NCBI GenBank assembly: GCA_029432775.1
Contig: JAROAZ010000001.1
Span: forward strand, 62,001-126,000
DNA from: Pontiellaceae bacterium B12227
Lineage (GTDB): Bacteria; Verrucomicrobiota; Kiritimatiellia; Kiritimatiellales; Pontiellaceae
DNA length: 64,000 nt
Reading direction: 5' to 3'
The position numbers and the translations under genes were made by a program. The notes below the pieces were generated by a model that saw only the letters and a list, made by a program, of their open reading frames with translations, was not told where the DNA came from and made no database searches. Shown one piece after another: positions 33,956 through 42,288 of the stretch; position 1 is the first letter of the stretch; each line of letters begins with the position of its first letter.

Positions 33956-34026
33956 TTAGTAGGTAGAAGAATGTTGGGCCGGTATGAGGGCTCAATAATA
34001 GATTTCATATTTAGAGGGGTTACAGG

Positions 34027-35130
34027 ATGAAGAAGAAAATTGCGGACCCGAAAAAGGTTAACAAAGGCGCTCCGAGTGGCTTTGTGCTCAGTTTAATGAT
34101 CCATGCGGCGGCATTCATGCTTGCCGGCATGTTGGTGGTATTCAATGTGGTGAAGAAGGAGGAGAAAAAATTTGTTCCTCCGAAACCGGTTGATCGACCG
34201 AAGATGAAGCTGAAAAAACCGAAGGTAAAAGTTAAGAAATCTTCGAAGCCTAAATCTACCACTCGTATTGTGACCAAAGTGCGTCGTGCGAGCATGCCGG
34301 ATATTCAGCTCCCGGAAATGTCAGGAATGGGAGATAGTCTCGCAGGAGGCATTGGCGGGTTTGATATCTCCCCCGACTTAGAAGAAGTTTCCGTGTTTGG
34401 TGGAGGCCAGACCATTGGTAATGATTTTGAAGGTACTATTTACCATTTGAAGTATGATCGACGCGGTGGCTTGATCCCCATGGATCAGGTTCAGTTTATG
34501 TTGGTTCTGCGGGAATATGCCCGGAGTGGTTTTAAAAAATCAAAGTTGTCGCGATATTACCAGTCACCCAAGAAATTGTTCACGACCCATTTCATGGTGC
34601 CCCCAATCGTTGCTCCTGTTGCTCCGGACGCCTTCGGCATTCCTGAACTGGAAAGCTATTTCTTTTTTGTAAATTACAAAGGTAAATTGGTTTACAAAGA
34701 GGATATTAAGTTCCGGTTCTGGGGAATCGGCGATGCATATGTCAGCGTTCTGGTGGATGGAGAGCATGTTCTGCTGAACGGCTGGGACGGGCGATTGGAG
34801 CAACTGGACTACTGGCAGAGTTCTGATGCGGATAACGATAAGTATTTCCTGGCCAACCAAACCATGCACGTGGGTGATTGGATCGAGCTCAAAGCGGGTG
34901 AACCGGTTGATATGGAACTGTTTTTTGGTGAGTGGGTCGGTGGACAGGTTTCATGCTGCTTGCTGGTAGAGGTTGAGGGGGTCGACTATCCTCAAACTCG
35001 TCAGGGAGGACCCTTGCTTCCGGCCTTCAAGACAGAGGACTTTTCCCGGGATCAGTTGGAGGAAATCCGCAAATATCTTCCGGAGGGTGAGTGTACGCTA
35101 ACTAATGGACCGGTTTTCCGGGATTACTAA
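34027..35130 (+). CDS. TonB-like anchored protein with a C-terminal PA14-like beta domain
   Basis: One N-terminal transmembrane helix (FVLSLMIHAAAFMLAGMLVVF) leads to a Lys/Pro-rich linker (FVPPKPVDRPKMKLKKPKVK), the layout of TonB. The remainder differs from a TonB C-terminus: FRFWGIGDAYVSVLVDGEHV and WIELKAGEPVDMELFFGEWV look like PA14/lectin-type strands that bind carbohydrate. No exbB or exbD is nearby. It probably spans the periplasm with an anchored sugar-binding head; this is inference. GAGGGG lies 9 bp before the ATG. The SHD1 gene follows after 1 bp. Confidence 0.6.
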   Translation: MKKKIADPKKVNKGAPSGFVLSLMIHAAAFMLAGMLVVFNVVKKEEKKFVPPKPVDRPKMKLKKPKVKVKKSSKPKSTTRIVTKVRRASMPDIQLPEMSGMGDSLAGGIGGFDISPDLEEVSVFGGGQTIGNDFEGTIYHLKYDRRGGLIPMDQVQFMLVLREYARSGFKKSKLSRYYQSPKKLFTTHFMVPPIVAPVAPDAFGIPELESYFFFVNYKGKLVYKEDIKFRFWGIGDAYVSVLVDGEHVLLNGWDGRLEQLDYWQSSDADNDKYFLANQTMHVGDWIELKAGEPVDMELFFGEWVGGQVSCCLLVEVEGVDYPQTRQGGPLLPAFKTEDFSRDQLEEIRKYLPEGECTLTNGPVFRDY

Positions 35131-35131
35131 T

Positions 35132-35845
35132 ATGAAGATCAAACTACTGTTTTTTGTTTTTTGCATGGCGCTAGTCGTGAGTACGAGCGCGGAAACCCGC
35201 ATTTGGAACCTGAAAAACGGGAAAACCATCGAGGCGGAGCTTCAGGCGGTTATGGGAGGAAAAGTATCTCTCAAAACACTGCGGGGAAGAGTGGTTAAAA
35301 TTCTGGAAGAGGACCTTTCGGCTGATGACCTTAGTTTTATCGAACTGAATATGCCGCCCAAATTAGATCTCTCTTTTTCCAAAACATCCAAAGTCAGGGT
35401 GTTTCCCGAAAGTTTAAGTGACCTTCCGAGTTCTCAGTACTTCAACTTCAGGGGCACGGTGAAGCAAAAGTCTAATAAGCCGTATCGCCATGATCTTCAG
35501 ATGGAACTCTTTATCATTGGAGAAGAAAAAGCCGGAGATAAGTTTATTCTTCTGGATTACCAGAAAGAAACGTTCCGGTTGGAAGAAGGCAGTTCCAGTG
35601 TATTTGAACTCAAAAGCCGTCAAGTTGAATTGATTGAGTTCGAGATGAATGGTCAGTTGCGCGGTGAAGTGTACAGAGGATATATGATGATTGTCACGGA
35701 TAGTCGGGGCGAAGTAATTGCCTACACGGCGAAACGTGAAGAATGGTATCAGAATGTTGAGAATCTCCGGAAGGTTCCCATTGGAAAATATTTTGATAAC
35801 GACTGCAATCGCGCCTGGCCAACGAGTCCCAAGCGGTTCTACTGA
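35132..35845 (+). CDS. Exported SHD1-like domain protein
   Basis: A signal peptide ([16 protein letters not shown]) is followed by [20 protein letters not shown] and then [22 protein letters not shown], the pattern of the SLA1 homology domain 1 repeats that are frequent in secreted planctomycete and verrucomicrobial proteins. The rest, ~150 residues, is unrecognised beta-rich sequence. The ATG at 35132 almost abuts the stop of the TonB-like gene, so the two are co-transcribed and may act together at the envelope. A rho-independent terminator ends the unit. Confidence 0.7.
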   Translation: MKIKLLFFVFCMALVVSTSAETRIWNLKNGKTIEAELQAVMGGKVSLKTLRGRVVKILEEDLSADDLSFIELNMPPKLDLSFSKTSKVRVFPESLSDLPSSQYFNFRGTVKQKSNKPYRHDLQMELFIIGEEKAGDKFILLDYQKETFRLEEGSSSVFELKSRQVELIEFEMNGQLRGEVYRGYMMIVTDSRGEVIAYTAKREEWYQNVENLRKVPIGKYFDNDCNRAWPTSPKRFY

Positions 35846-35863
35846 TCCGTTTAAATGAACTTC

Positions 35864-35893
35864 AAGCCGATCCTTCAACGGGTCGGCTTTTTT
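35864..35893 (+). terminator. Terminator that is also the 5' exon of the group II intron
   Basis: AAGCCGATCC pairs with GGGTCGGCTT around a 6-nt loop, followed by T residues. The intron begins directly after the T-run, as expected for class C insertion. Confidence 0.92.
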
Positions 35894-36254
35894 GTGTGCG
35901 CCCGGCAGGGCGCATTCACTTGAGGGTGAAAGTCCCTTACGCACCCGACAGGGGGAAGCGTTAGCTTAACATCAACTGCGTAACCGTGAGGTTGCGTGGG
36001 GAGGAAGATGCAGGCAAAGCACTGGCCTGACGAACAGAAACCGTATATGAGGCAACCCATGGCAGATGAGGGGGCATAGATCCCTGAAGTCATATTCCTG
36101 TCCGGATGATCATGGGTGTAGATGCGGCAGGTATAAGTGTGAAGGTGGGTGCGCATTACCCGGGGAGACCTTGTTGTCTGCCATTGGCTACCGTCGCCTT
36201 GAGGCGGCGGGATGGGCGACAAGGAGTCAGCCGAAGCCATAGTAGCCCGATGCA

Positions 36255-37706
36255 ATGACGGGTGAAGGGCTGAACCGAATGAACAGGAAGGAGTCTTTCG
36301 CTGTGCGAACAGAACGAATAGTAGAAGAGAGCGTTGAGATGCGTTCTGCCTGCGCGGAGGGTACCGGACGGAATCCGGGAGAGTATGCGTTGGGTGCTAT
36401 GGTCTGTCCACGGGCGGGAGGTCGCTCCGCCCCTGAAGCTCAGGAACTTCTTGAGCAGATCGTTGCGTCGGAGAATATGCGCAAAGCCTGGAAACGGGTG
36501 AAGCGCAACAAGGGCGCGCCGGGCGTGGATGGTCGAACCATCGATGAAACGGCAGACCTGCTTCGGCAATACTGGGAAGAGATTAAAGAGCGTCTGATGG
36601 ATGGCACGTATCGTCCGCAGCCGGCTTTGCGGGTGGAAATCCCGAAAGCGGGTGGCGGCATGCGTAAGCTGGGGGTGCCGACGGTGCTCGACCGGTTGAT
36701 CCAGCAGGCGGTGCATCAGATCCTGAGTCCGTTGTTTGAGCCGGGCTTTTCCGAAACCAGCTATGGCTTCCGCCCCGGACGCTCCGCACACGATGCGGTG
36801 CTCAAGGCGCGGGCCTATCAGCGGGACGGGAAACGCTGGGTGGTGGACATGGATCTGAAAGCGTTCTTCGATGAAGTCGATCATGACATCCTGATGGGAC
36901 GGGCGCGACGGAAGGTAAAAGACAGGCGGGTCACCCGGCTGATCAATCTTTACCTGAAAGCCGGAGTCCTTAGCTCGGACGGAGAGAACGCGACGGAGAA
37001 AGGCACGCCGCAAGGCGGCCCACTCTCCCCGTTGCTTTCGAATATCCTGCTCGACGACCTCGACAAAGAACTGGAACGGCGGGGGCATTGCTTCTGTCGA
37101 TACGCCGATGACTGCAACATATACGTGCGCAGTCGTCGCTCTGGCGAACGGGTCTTGAAATCCGTAAGCCGATATGTTGAATGGAAACTAAAACTGAAGG
37201 TAAACGTTGAGAAGAGCGCAGTGGACCGCCCTTGGAAGCGTAGCTTCCTTGGCTATAGCTTCACGCATCATCGGAGTCCAAAAATCCGGGTTCCGGCTAA
37301 AAGTGTGAAGCGATTCCGCCAAGCCCTCAAGGAGCTGTTTCGGTTGGGGCGCGGTCGCACCTTGCGCCGTTTCATAAACGAAACGCTCAATCCTGTTCTT
37401 CGAGGATGGATCAACTACTTCCGGCTGTCGGAGGTAAAAGGGTTCGCCGAAGAGCTTGATGGTTGGGTGCGACGCCGATTGCGGTTGATTCTGTGGCGGC
37501 AATGGAAGCGATGGCGAACTCGTTACAAACGACTCGTTGCTCGTGGACTTGCTGAAACACGGGCGCGTAAATCCGCCAGTAACGGACGCGGAGCGTGGTG
37601 GAATAGCGGAGCTTCGCACATGAATGATGCCTTTCGGAAGAAATACTTCAACCAACTCGGACTGGTCAATCTGCTCGAAACGTTGCCGAGAAATAGAATA
37701 GCATGA
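36255..37706 (+). CDS. ltrA: Group II intron reverse transcriptase/maturase
   Basis: A 483-residue ORF inside intron domain IV. RT blocks run from NKGAPGVDGRTIDE and RPQPALRVEIPKAGGGMRKL through FSETSYGFRPGRSAHDAV, VVDMDLKAFFDEVDHDIL and GTPQGGPLSPLLSNILLDDL to the catalytic CRYADDCNIYV. The maturase X/thumb region follows (INETLNPVLRGWINYFRLSE). No HNH domain is present. It promotes splicing and target-primed reverse transcription. The ATG at 36255 is the longest start; an internal start at MNRKES is possible. No stop or frameshift is seen, so the enzyme looks functional. Confidence 0.95.
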   Translation: MTGEGLNRMNRKESFAVRTERIVEESVEMRSACAEGTGRNPGEYALGAMVCPRAGGRSAPEAQELLEQIVASENMRKAWKRVKRNKGAPGVDGRTIDETADLLRQYWEEIKERLMDGTYRPQPALRVEIPKAGGGMRKLGVPTVLDRLIQQAVHQILSPLFEPGFSETSYGFRPGRSAHDAVLKARAYQRDGKRWVVDMDLKAFFDEVDHDILMGRARRKVKDRRVTRLINLYLKAGVLSSDGENATEKGTPQGGPLSPLLSNILLDDLDKELERRGHCFCRYADDCNIYVRSRRSGERVLKSVSRYVEWKLKLKVNVEKSAVDRPWKRSFLGYSFTHHRSPKIRVPAKSVKRFRQALKELFRLGRGRTLRRFINETLNPVLRGWINYFRLSEVKGFAEELDGWVRRRLRLILWRQWKRWRTRYKRLVARGLAETRARKSASNGRGAWWNSGASHMNDAFRKKYFNQLGLVNLLETLPRNRIA

Positions 37707-37714
37707 TCATTTGG

Positions 37715-37789
37715 AACCGCCGTGATACGTGAACCGTACATCCGGTGGTGTGAGAGCCGAGGGAGGGTAACCTCCCTCAGCTACTCGAT
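37715..37789 (+). ncRNA. Group II intron domains V and VI
   Basis: Domain V: CCGCCG (37717-37722) pairs with CGGTGG (37743-37748), with a small inner helix TACG/CGTA. Domain VI: GAGGGAGG (37759-37766) pairs with CCTCCCTC (37771-37778), followed by AGCTACTCGAT, which supplies the branch region and 3' end. Confidence 0.82.
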
Positions 37790-37946
37790 TGTCTAGACAC
37801 AATCTCTATAGTGACGCCCCCCAGAAAACCCTTGTCAATCGGTTGCGGGTGAGTAGGGTGACGTGCTCCTGCGCATTCGGCCACGGCGGACTGCAAGGGA
37901 TCTGAAAATCATTCTGAAGGTTTCGAAAATCGGAACGGAGGAAATC

Positions 37947-38204
37947 ATGCAAACGCGACTGGGCTTTGTAGGCCTGATTATAGAAGACCGCGAAAACAAT
38001 GCGGCCAATGTGAACTCATTGTTGACAGAATTCGGCGAAATCATACTCGCCCGCACAGGCGTTCCATGCCCGGAGCGAAACTGTTCTGCCATCACGCTTG
38101 TCATCGATGCCACCACCGACCAGCTCGGATCTCTTACAGGGCGACTCGGCCGCATTAGCGGTGTATCCGTCAAATCCATGCTCAGCAAAATGCAGCAGGC
38201 TTGA
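37947..38204 (+). CDS. TM1266-family iron-only hydrogenase system regulator
   Basis: An 85-residue ACT/ferredoxin-like protein: MQTRLGFVGLIIEDRENNAA, then LLTEFGEIILARTGVPC and a C-terminal GRLGRISGVSVKSML. This family sits with [FeFe]-hydrogenase maturation genes in many anaerobes and is thought to regulate them. ACGGAGG lies 6 bp before the ATG; the open frame upstream to 37863 is not coding. It is the first gene after the group II intron and heads the operon with aspA, hydF, hydG and hydE. Confidence 0.88.
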   Translation: MQTRLGFVGLIIEDRENNAANVNSLLTEFGEIILARTGVPCPERNCSAITLVIDATTDQLGSLTGRLGRISGVSVKSMLSKMQQA

Positions 38205-38252
38205 TGTCGATCAAGGATTGATCTGAATTTAACGCGTAGGCTCCCAGCAACG

Positions 38253-39596
38253 ATGAGCACAAGAAAAGAACACGATCTATTAGGCGAAATGGAGATCCCG
38301 GCCGATGCGCCCTGGGGCATCCACACCGAGCGCGCATTGGAAAACTTTCCAATGGCAGGAAACCGAGTTTCATCCCGTTTAATTTCTGCATTGGCTCAGG
38401 TGAAGAAAGCCTGCGCTTTGGCGAATAAAGAACTAGGCATGATGGACGCCTCAAAAGCGGAATCCATCATCTATGCCTGTGAGCAGGTTGAGGCCGATCC
38501 CGCCTGTCCGCTGCCTGCTCTGCAGGGAGGGGCAGGAACTTCGTCCAATATGTTCATCAATGAAATCATTGCAAATAGGGCTGGAAAGGATGTTCACCCG
38601 ATCGAGGATGTAAACCTTCATCAGTCGACCAACGATGTGTATCCAACGGCGGTGAAAGTGGCGGCCATCTATGGCTTGCGCGAGCTGGCTGAAAAGGTGG
38701 AGGCGCTGCAAGGCGCGTTCCAAAGGCTGGAAAATGAATTCGCCCACATTCCAACGATTGGAAAAACCGAGTTGGTCGATGCCGTGCCGCTGACACTGGG
38801 TGCTGAATTCGGTGCGTTTGCCGAAGCGTTCGCCCGCGATCGCTGGCGCACCTTTAAATGCGAAGAGCGCCTGAGGGTGGTCAATCTGGGCGGCACAGCC
38901 GTCGGCACCGGACTCACAGCGCCCCGCAGCTATATTTTTCTCGTCACCGACAAGCTTCGCGAAATTACAGGACTCGGTTTAAGCCGGGCAGAAAACCTGG
39001 TCGACCAGACGGCCAATGCCGATGCATTTGTTGAAGTCTCAGGCATTCTGAAAGCCTGCGCATCCAACCTGCTGAAAATCTGCGGCGATCTTCGTCTGCT
39101 GCATATGAATAAAAAGATCAAGCTGCCCGCCGTGCAGGCCGGTTCATCCATTATGCCGGGTAAGGTCAATCCGGTAATTCTTGAAAGTGTGATGCAAATC
39201 GGGATCAAGGTTCAGGCAAACGATTTCATGGTCACCGAATGTGCCTCGCGCGGCAGTCTGCAGATTAACGAATTTATGCCTCTGCTCGCCTCGGCCCTGC
39301 TCGAATCGATGGAGCTGCTGGGAGCTGCCTGCGAAATGCTGGCGAAGCACGGAGAAAATATTACGGCCGATGAAGCCGAGTGCGAACGGCAGTTCGCTGC
39401 CTCGGTTGAAATCGTGACGGCCTTCCTGCCGGTGATCGGTTACGACAAAGCGACAGAGCTTGTGACGCAGTTCAGGAATCGGCCGGATCCGTCGGATCAG
39501 ACTGATTTTAAAACATTTCTCGCAAACGAACTCGGAGCCGAATTGGTTGAGAAAACCCTCGCTCCGCAAAACCTGATGGCGATGGGGCACCGTTGA
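38253..39596 (+). CDS. aspA: Aspartate ammonia-lyase (hydrogenase-maturation-associated)
   Basis: A fumarase/aspartase superfamily enzyme of 447 residues: GGAGTSSNMFINEIIANRA, HPIEDVNLHQSTNDVYPT, TELVDAVPLTLG and the signature GSSIMPGKVNPVI. The HQSTND stretch resembles aspartase (NQSTND) more than fumarase. It sits 48 bp after the TM1266-like gene and 1 bp before hydF. Aspartases recur in hyd operons; released ammonia is proposed to feed the nitrogen of the azadithiolate bridge of the H-cluster, and fumarate would be a by-product. Dispersed palindromes occur at 38347, 38718 and 38749. Confidence 0.9.
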   Translation: MSTRKEHDLLGEMEIPADAPWGIHTERALENFPMAGNRVSSRLISALAQVKKACALANKELGMMDASKAESIIYACEQVEADPACPLPALQGGAGTSSNMFINEIIANRAGKDVHPIEDVNLHQSTNDVYPTAVKVAAIYGLRELAEKVEALQGAFQRLENEFAHIPTIGKTELVDAVPLTLGAEFGAFAEAFARDRWRTFKCEERLRVVNLGGTAVGTGLTAPRSYIFLVTDKLREITGLGLSRAENLVDQTANADAFVEVSGILKACASNLLKICGDLRLLHMNKKIKLPAVQAGSSIMPGKVNPVILESVMQIGIKVQANDFMVTECASRGSLQINEFMPLLASALLESMELLGAACEMLAKHGENITADEAECERQFAASVEIVTAFLPVIGYDKATELVTQFRNRPDPSDQTDFKTFLANELGAELVEKTLAPQNLMAMGHR

Positions 39597-39597
39597 T

Positions 39598-40818
39598 ATG
39601 CAGAAGACACCGAAAAGTTTAAGACTGCACATTGCGCTGTTTGGTCGAACCAATGTCGGGAAATCCAGTTTCCTGAATCTGATTGCCGGGCAGGATGTTT
39701 CGATTGTTTCCGCTCAGGCGGGAACCACAACCGACGTGGTGGAAAAGCCGATGGAACTGCTTCCGATCGGTCCTGTGGTTTTCCTCGATACGGCCGGCAT
39801 AGACGATACCACCGCACTGGGACAGAAACGAATTGACCGAACCGAACGGGTGTTCGATCGGGCCGATGTGATTCTGCTGTTGCATGAAGGCGGTTCAGTA
39901 ACCGAATTTGAAGAGCGGGTTTCGGAAAAAGCAGAAGCTAAAAAGATTCCGGTGGTGCGGATTGCGAACAAAGCGGATTTGTTTGACCGCGAAGATGCGA
40001 AGACGCAAAGCATGCTGTGGGCAAACAGCACTGACCTTGCTTCGCGCGACCGAATACTTGCCGCGCTCAAAGCCGAGCTGCTGCGCGTCTGCCCGGACGA
40101 GTTCATCACTCCGCCGCCGCTGATGGGCGATTTGGTGAAGCCGGGCGGCCTGGCCATGCTGATTGTGCCGATCGACCTGCAGGCCCCGAAAGGCCGTCTG
40201 ATTCTGCCGCAGGTACAGACGATTCGGGATGCACTGGATAATGATGCGGCCACGTTGGTCTGCAAAGAGCGGGAATATTCGCACATGCTGGCCATGTTGA
40301 AGCAGCAACCGGATGTCGCGATCTGCGATTCTCAGATGGTTCTTAAAATGGTGGCCGATACGCCGCCGGATATTCCCTGCACCACCTTCTCAATTCTGTT
40401 CGCCCGGATGAAAGGGGATCTGCGCAAGTTTGCCATGGGCGCGGCGGCAATTGATAAACTGGAACCGGGCGACAAAGTGCTGATTGCCGAGTCGTGCAGT
40501 CACCATGCACTGGAAGACGATATCGGGCGCGTAAAGATTCCGCGCTGGCTCCGTCAGTATGTCGGAGTAGACGTAGAGATTGATGTCTTTTCCGGCCGGG
40601 ACTTTCCGGACAACCTCTCCGATTACAAGCTGGCGGTTCAGTGCGGTGGATGCATGCAGAATCGACGCGAAGTATTAAGCCGCATTGAAAAATGCGAGTC
40701 GGCCGGCGTGCCGATCACCAATTATGGTTTATGTATTTCCCAGACGCAGGGCGTGTTGAAGCGCGTTCTTTCGCCGTTCCCTGCCGCGCTGGACGCTTAC
40801 GAAAAGGAAATGAAATGA
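39598..40818 (+). CDS. hydF: [FeFe]-hydrogenase maturation GTPase HydF
   Basis: The scaffold on which the 2Fe subcluster of the H-cluster is assembled before delivery to HydA. The N-terminal GTPase domain has G1 GRTNVGKS (16-23), a G2 segment GTTTD, G3 DTAGIDD and G4 NKAD. The C-terminal domain carries the HydF cluster motif exactly as C-x-H-x46-C-x2-C: Cys300, His302, Cys349, Cys352. The ATG follows the aspA stop after 1 bp. Its stop overlaps the hydG start (ATGA), giving translational coupling. Confidence 0.96.
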   Translation: MQKTPKSLRLHIALFGRTNVGKSSFLNLIAGQDVSIVSAQAGTTTDVVEKPMELLPIGPVVFLDTAGIDDTTALGQKRIDRTERVFDRADVILLLHEGGSVTEFEERVSEKAEAKKIPVVRIANKADLFDREDAKTQSMLWANSTDLASRDRILAALKAELLRVCPDEFITPPPLMGDLVKPGGLAMLIVPIDLQAPKGRLILPQVQTIRDALDNDAATLVCKEREYSHMLAMLKQQPDVAICDSQMVLKMVADTPPDIPCTTFSILFARMKGDLRKFAMGAAAIDKLEPGDKVLIAESCSHHALEDDIGRVKIPRWLRQYVGVDVEIDVFSGRDFPDNLSDYKLAVQCGGCMQNRREVLSRIEKCESAGVPITNYGLCISQTQGVLKRVLSPFPAALDAYEKEMK

Positions 40819-42233
40819 AACGTGGATTGCCTAAAGTAGATGTCGAGGGGCTGAAGAGCTTCATTCCCCAGGATGAAATTTTCCAATGGTTGGAAAAAAC
40901 GAAGAACCCGGCACCGGAGCGTGTGCGCGAGGTGATTCAGCGGTCGCTGGATAAAAACCGTTTGAATCCTGAAGAGATGGCGGTGCTGATCAATGCCGAT
41001 ACGCCGGAGCTGACCGAAGAAATTTTTGAAGGCGCACGTAAGTTGAAAGAACTGGTCTATGGAAACCGGATTGTGCTGTTTGCGCCGCTCTACGTCGGCA
41101 ACGACTGCATCAACAACTGCCAGTATTGCGGCTTCCGTTGTTCCAATAAAGAAGTGGCGCGTAAAACCCTGACCATGCCGGAGCTCGATAACGAAATCGA
41201 AGCGTTGGTGAATAAAGGGCATAAGCGCCTGATTATGGTTTACGGCGAACATCCGGAGTATGATGCGCAGTTCATCCACGACACCGTGAAAGAGGTCTAT
41301 GCCCAGAAGCATGGCAATGGTGAAATCCGCCGCGTAAACATCAATGCGGCTCCGCTGGACGTCGAAGGCTTCAAACTGGTGAAGTCAGCCGGCATCGGGA
41401 CCTATCAGATTTTCCAGGAAAGCTATCATGAGGAAACCTATAAAGCGGTGCATCCTTCCGGCCCCAAGAGCGAATTCCTTTGGCGACTGCACGGGCTCGA
41501 CCGGGCTCAGGATGCCGGGATTGATGACGTCGGCATCGGCGCACTGATGGGACTGACGGATTGGCGTTTTGAAACCATGGCACTGCTGTATCACACCATT
41601 CATCTGGAAGAAAAATATAACGTGGGGCCCCATACGATTTCCTTCCCGCGGATTGAGCCGGCGATTGGAACCGACACGGGGCAATATCCGGGCGTGAACG
41701 ATCATGATTTCAAACGACTGGTTGCCATTCTGCGCCTCGCGGTTCCATACACCGGATTGATCCTGACGTGCCGTGAGTCGATTGAACTCCGCAACGAAAT
41801 CATTAAGTTTGGAGTTTCCCAGATCGATGCCGGCTCCGATATCGGGGTGGGGGCCTACTCAACGCAAGACGAGGAGTCGTATAAGAAGAGTCAGTTTGTG
41901 CTGAACGACGGCCGCTCGCTGGACCAGGTGATTCGCGAGCTGTGCGAAGCCGACTTCATTCCTTCCTTCTGTACCGGCTGTTATCGGCTGGGCCGGACGG
42001 GCGAGCACTTCATGGAGTTTGCGGTGCCCGGCTTTGTGAAGCGGTTCTGCACGCCGAACGCGGTGCTGACGTTTTTGGAATACATGGAGGACTATTCCTC
42101 TCCGGAAACCAAGAAGGCCGGAATGATCCAGATTGAACGCGAACTGGAACGGATGCCCGACGGGGAGCAAAAGAAAAAACTGCTGGAGCGCATCGCGCAG
42201 GTTAAAGAAGGCGAACGCGATCTCTATTTTTAA
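40815..42233 (+). CDS. hydG: [FeFe]-hydrogenase maturation radical SAM enzyme HydG (tyrosine lyase)
   Basis: Cleaves tyrosine to p-cresol plus the CO and cyanide ligands of the H-cluster. The radical-SAM motif is CINNCQYC (Cys98, 102, 105). The C-terminal CTGCYRLGRTGEHFMEF, with a further Cys at RFC, supplies the second cluster site. At 472 residues it is normal length. The ATG at 40815 overlaps the hydF stop and has AAAGGA upstream; the frame is open to 40692 inside hydF but that is not coding. Residues 23-27 (FQWLE) are written by a dispersed palindrome at 40881. Confidence 0.96.
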   Translation: MKRGLPKVDVEGLKSFIPQDEIFQWLEKTKNPAPERVREVIQRSLDKNRLNPEEMAVLINADTPELTEEIFEGARKLKELVYGNRIVLFAPLYVGNDCINNCQYCGFRCSNKEVARKTLTMPELDNEIEALVNKGHKRLIMVYGEHPEYDAQFIHDTVKEVYAQKHGNGEIRRVNINAAPLDVEGFKLVKSAGIGTYQIFQESYHEETYKAVHPSGPKSEFLWRLHGLDRAQDAGIDDVGIGALMGLTDWRFETMALLYHTIHLEEKYNVGPHTISFPRIEPAIGTDTGQYPGVNDHDFKRLVAILRLAVPYTGLILTCRESIELRNEIIKFGVSQIDAGSDIGVGAYSTQDEESYKKSQFVLNDGRSLDQVIRELCEADFIPSFCTGCYRLGRTGEHFMEFAVPGFVKRFCTPNAVLTFLEYMEDYSSPETKKAGMIQIERELERMPDGEQKKKLLERIAQVKEGERDLYF

Positions 42234-42288
42234 CTGAACCACGGAATGAACTGACTGCACGTAAGAGCCGAATAAAAAGGTGAGTAAA

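Larger units (their letters stand above)
33352..34026. other. 675-bp AT-rich non-coding region
   Basis: No credible ORF. It holds two perfect inverted repeats: CGTTTATTA-N6-TAATAAACG (33459-33482) and CTATTAAT-N11-ATTAATAG (33548-33574). The promoter of the TonB-like gene lies near its right end. It is markedly more AT-rich than its surroundings, so an sRNA or a decayed gene are both possible. Confidence 0.5.
35894..37789 (+). mobile_element. Group II intron (class IIC-like) inserted after a terminator
   Basis: The 5' end reads GTGTGCGCCCGGCAGGGCGC (a GUGYG start at 35894 or 35896). A structured ~360-nt region precedes the maturase ORF, and domains V and VI follow its stop. Insertion directly behind a terminator T-run is the known preference of bacterial class C introns, and the ORF lacks an HNH endonuclease, also a class C trait. 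Nothing is interrupted: the intron separates the SHD1 gene from the hydrogenase-maturation operon. The 3' flank starts with TGTCTAGACA. No dispersed 15-bp palindromes occur inside, consistent with foreign origin. It appears intact and possibly mobile. Confidence 0.9.

Noticed and set aside
36156..37088. 310-codon frame antisense to the maturase
   Set aside because: Shadow of the GC-rich RT gene; no family match by eye.
36255..37706. Retron or diversity-generating retroelement RT
   Set aside because: Maturase/X domain, flanking group II domains and terminator-side insertion identify an intron; no template repeat or msr/msd-like structure was found.
37863..37946. N-terminal extension of the TM1266-like protein
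   Set aside because: The ATG at 37947 has a strong AGGAGG-type site and family members start there.
30600..38845. HIP1 octamer GCGATCGC
   Set aside because: Only two copies were noticed (near 30609 and 38837), not enriched enough to matter.
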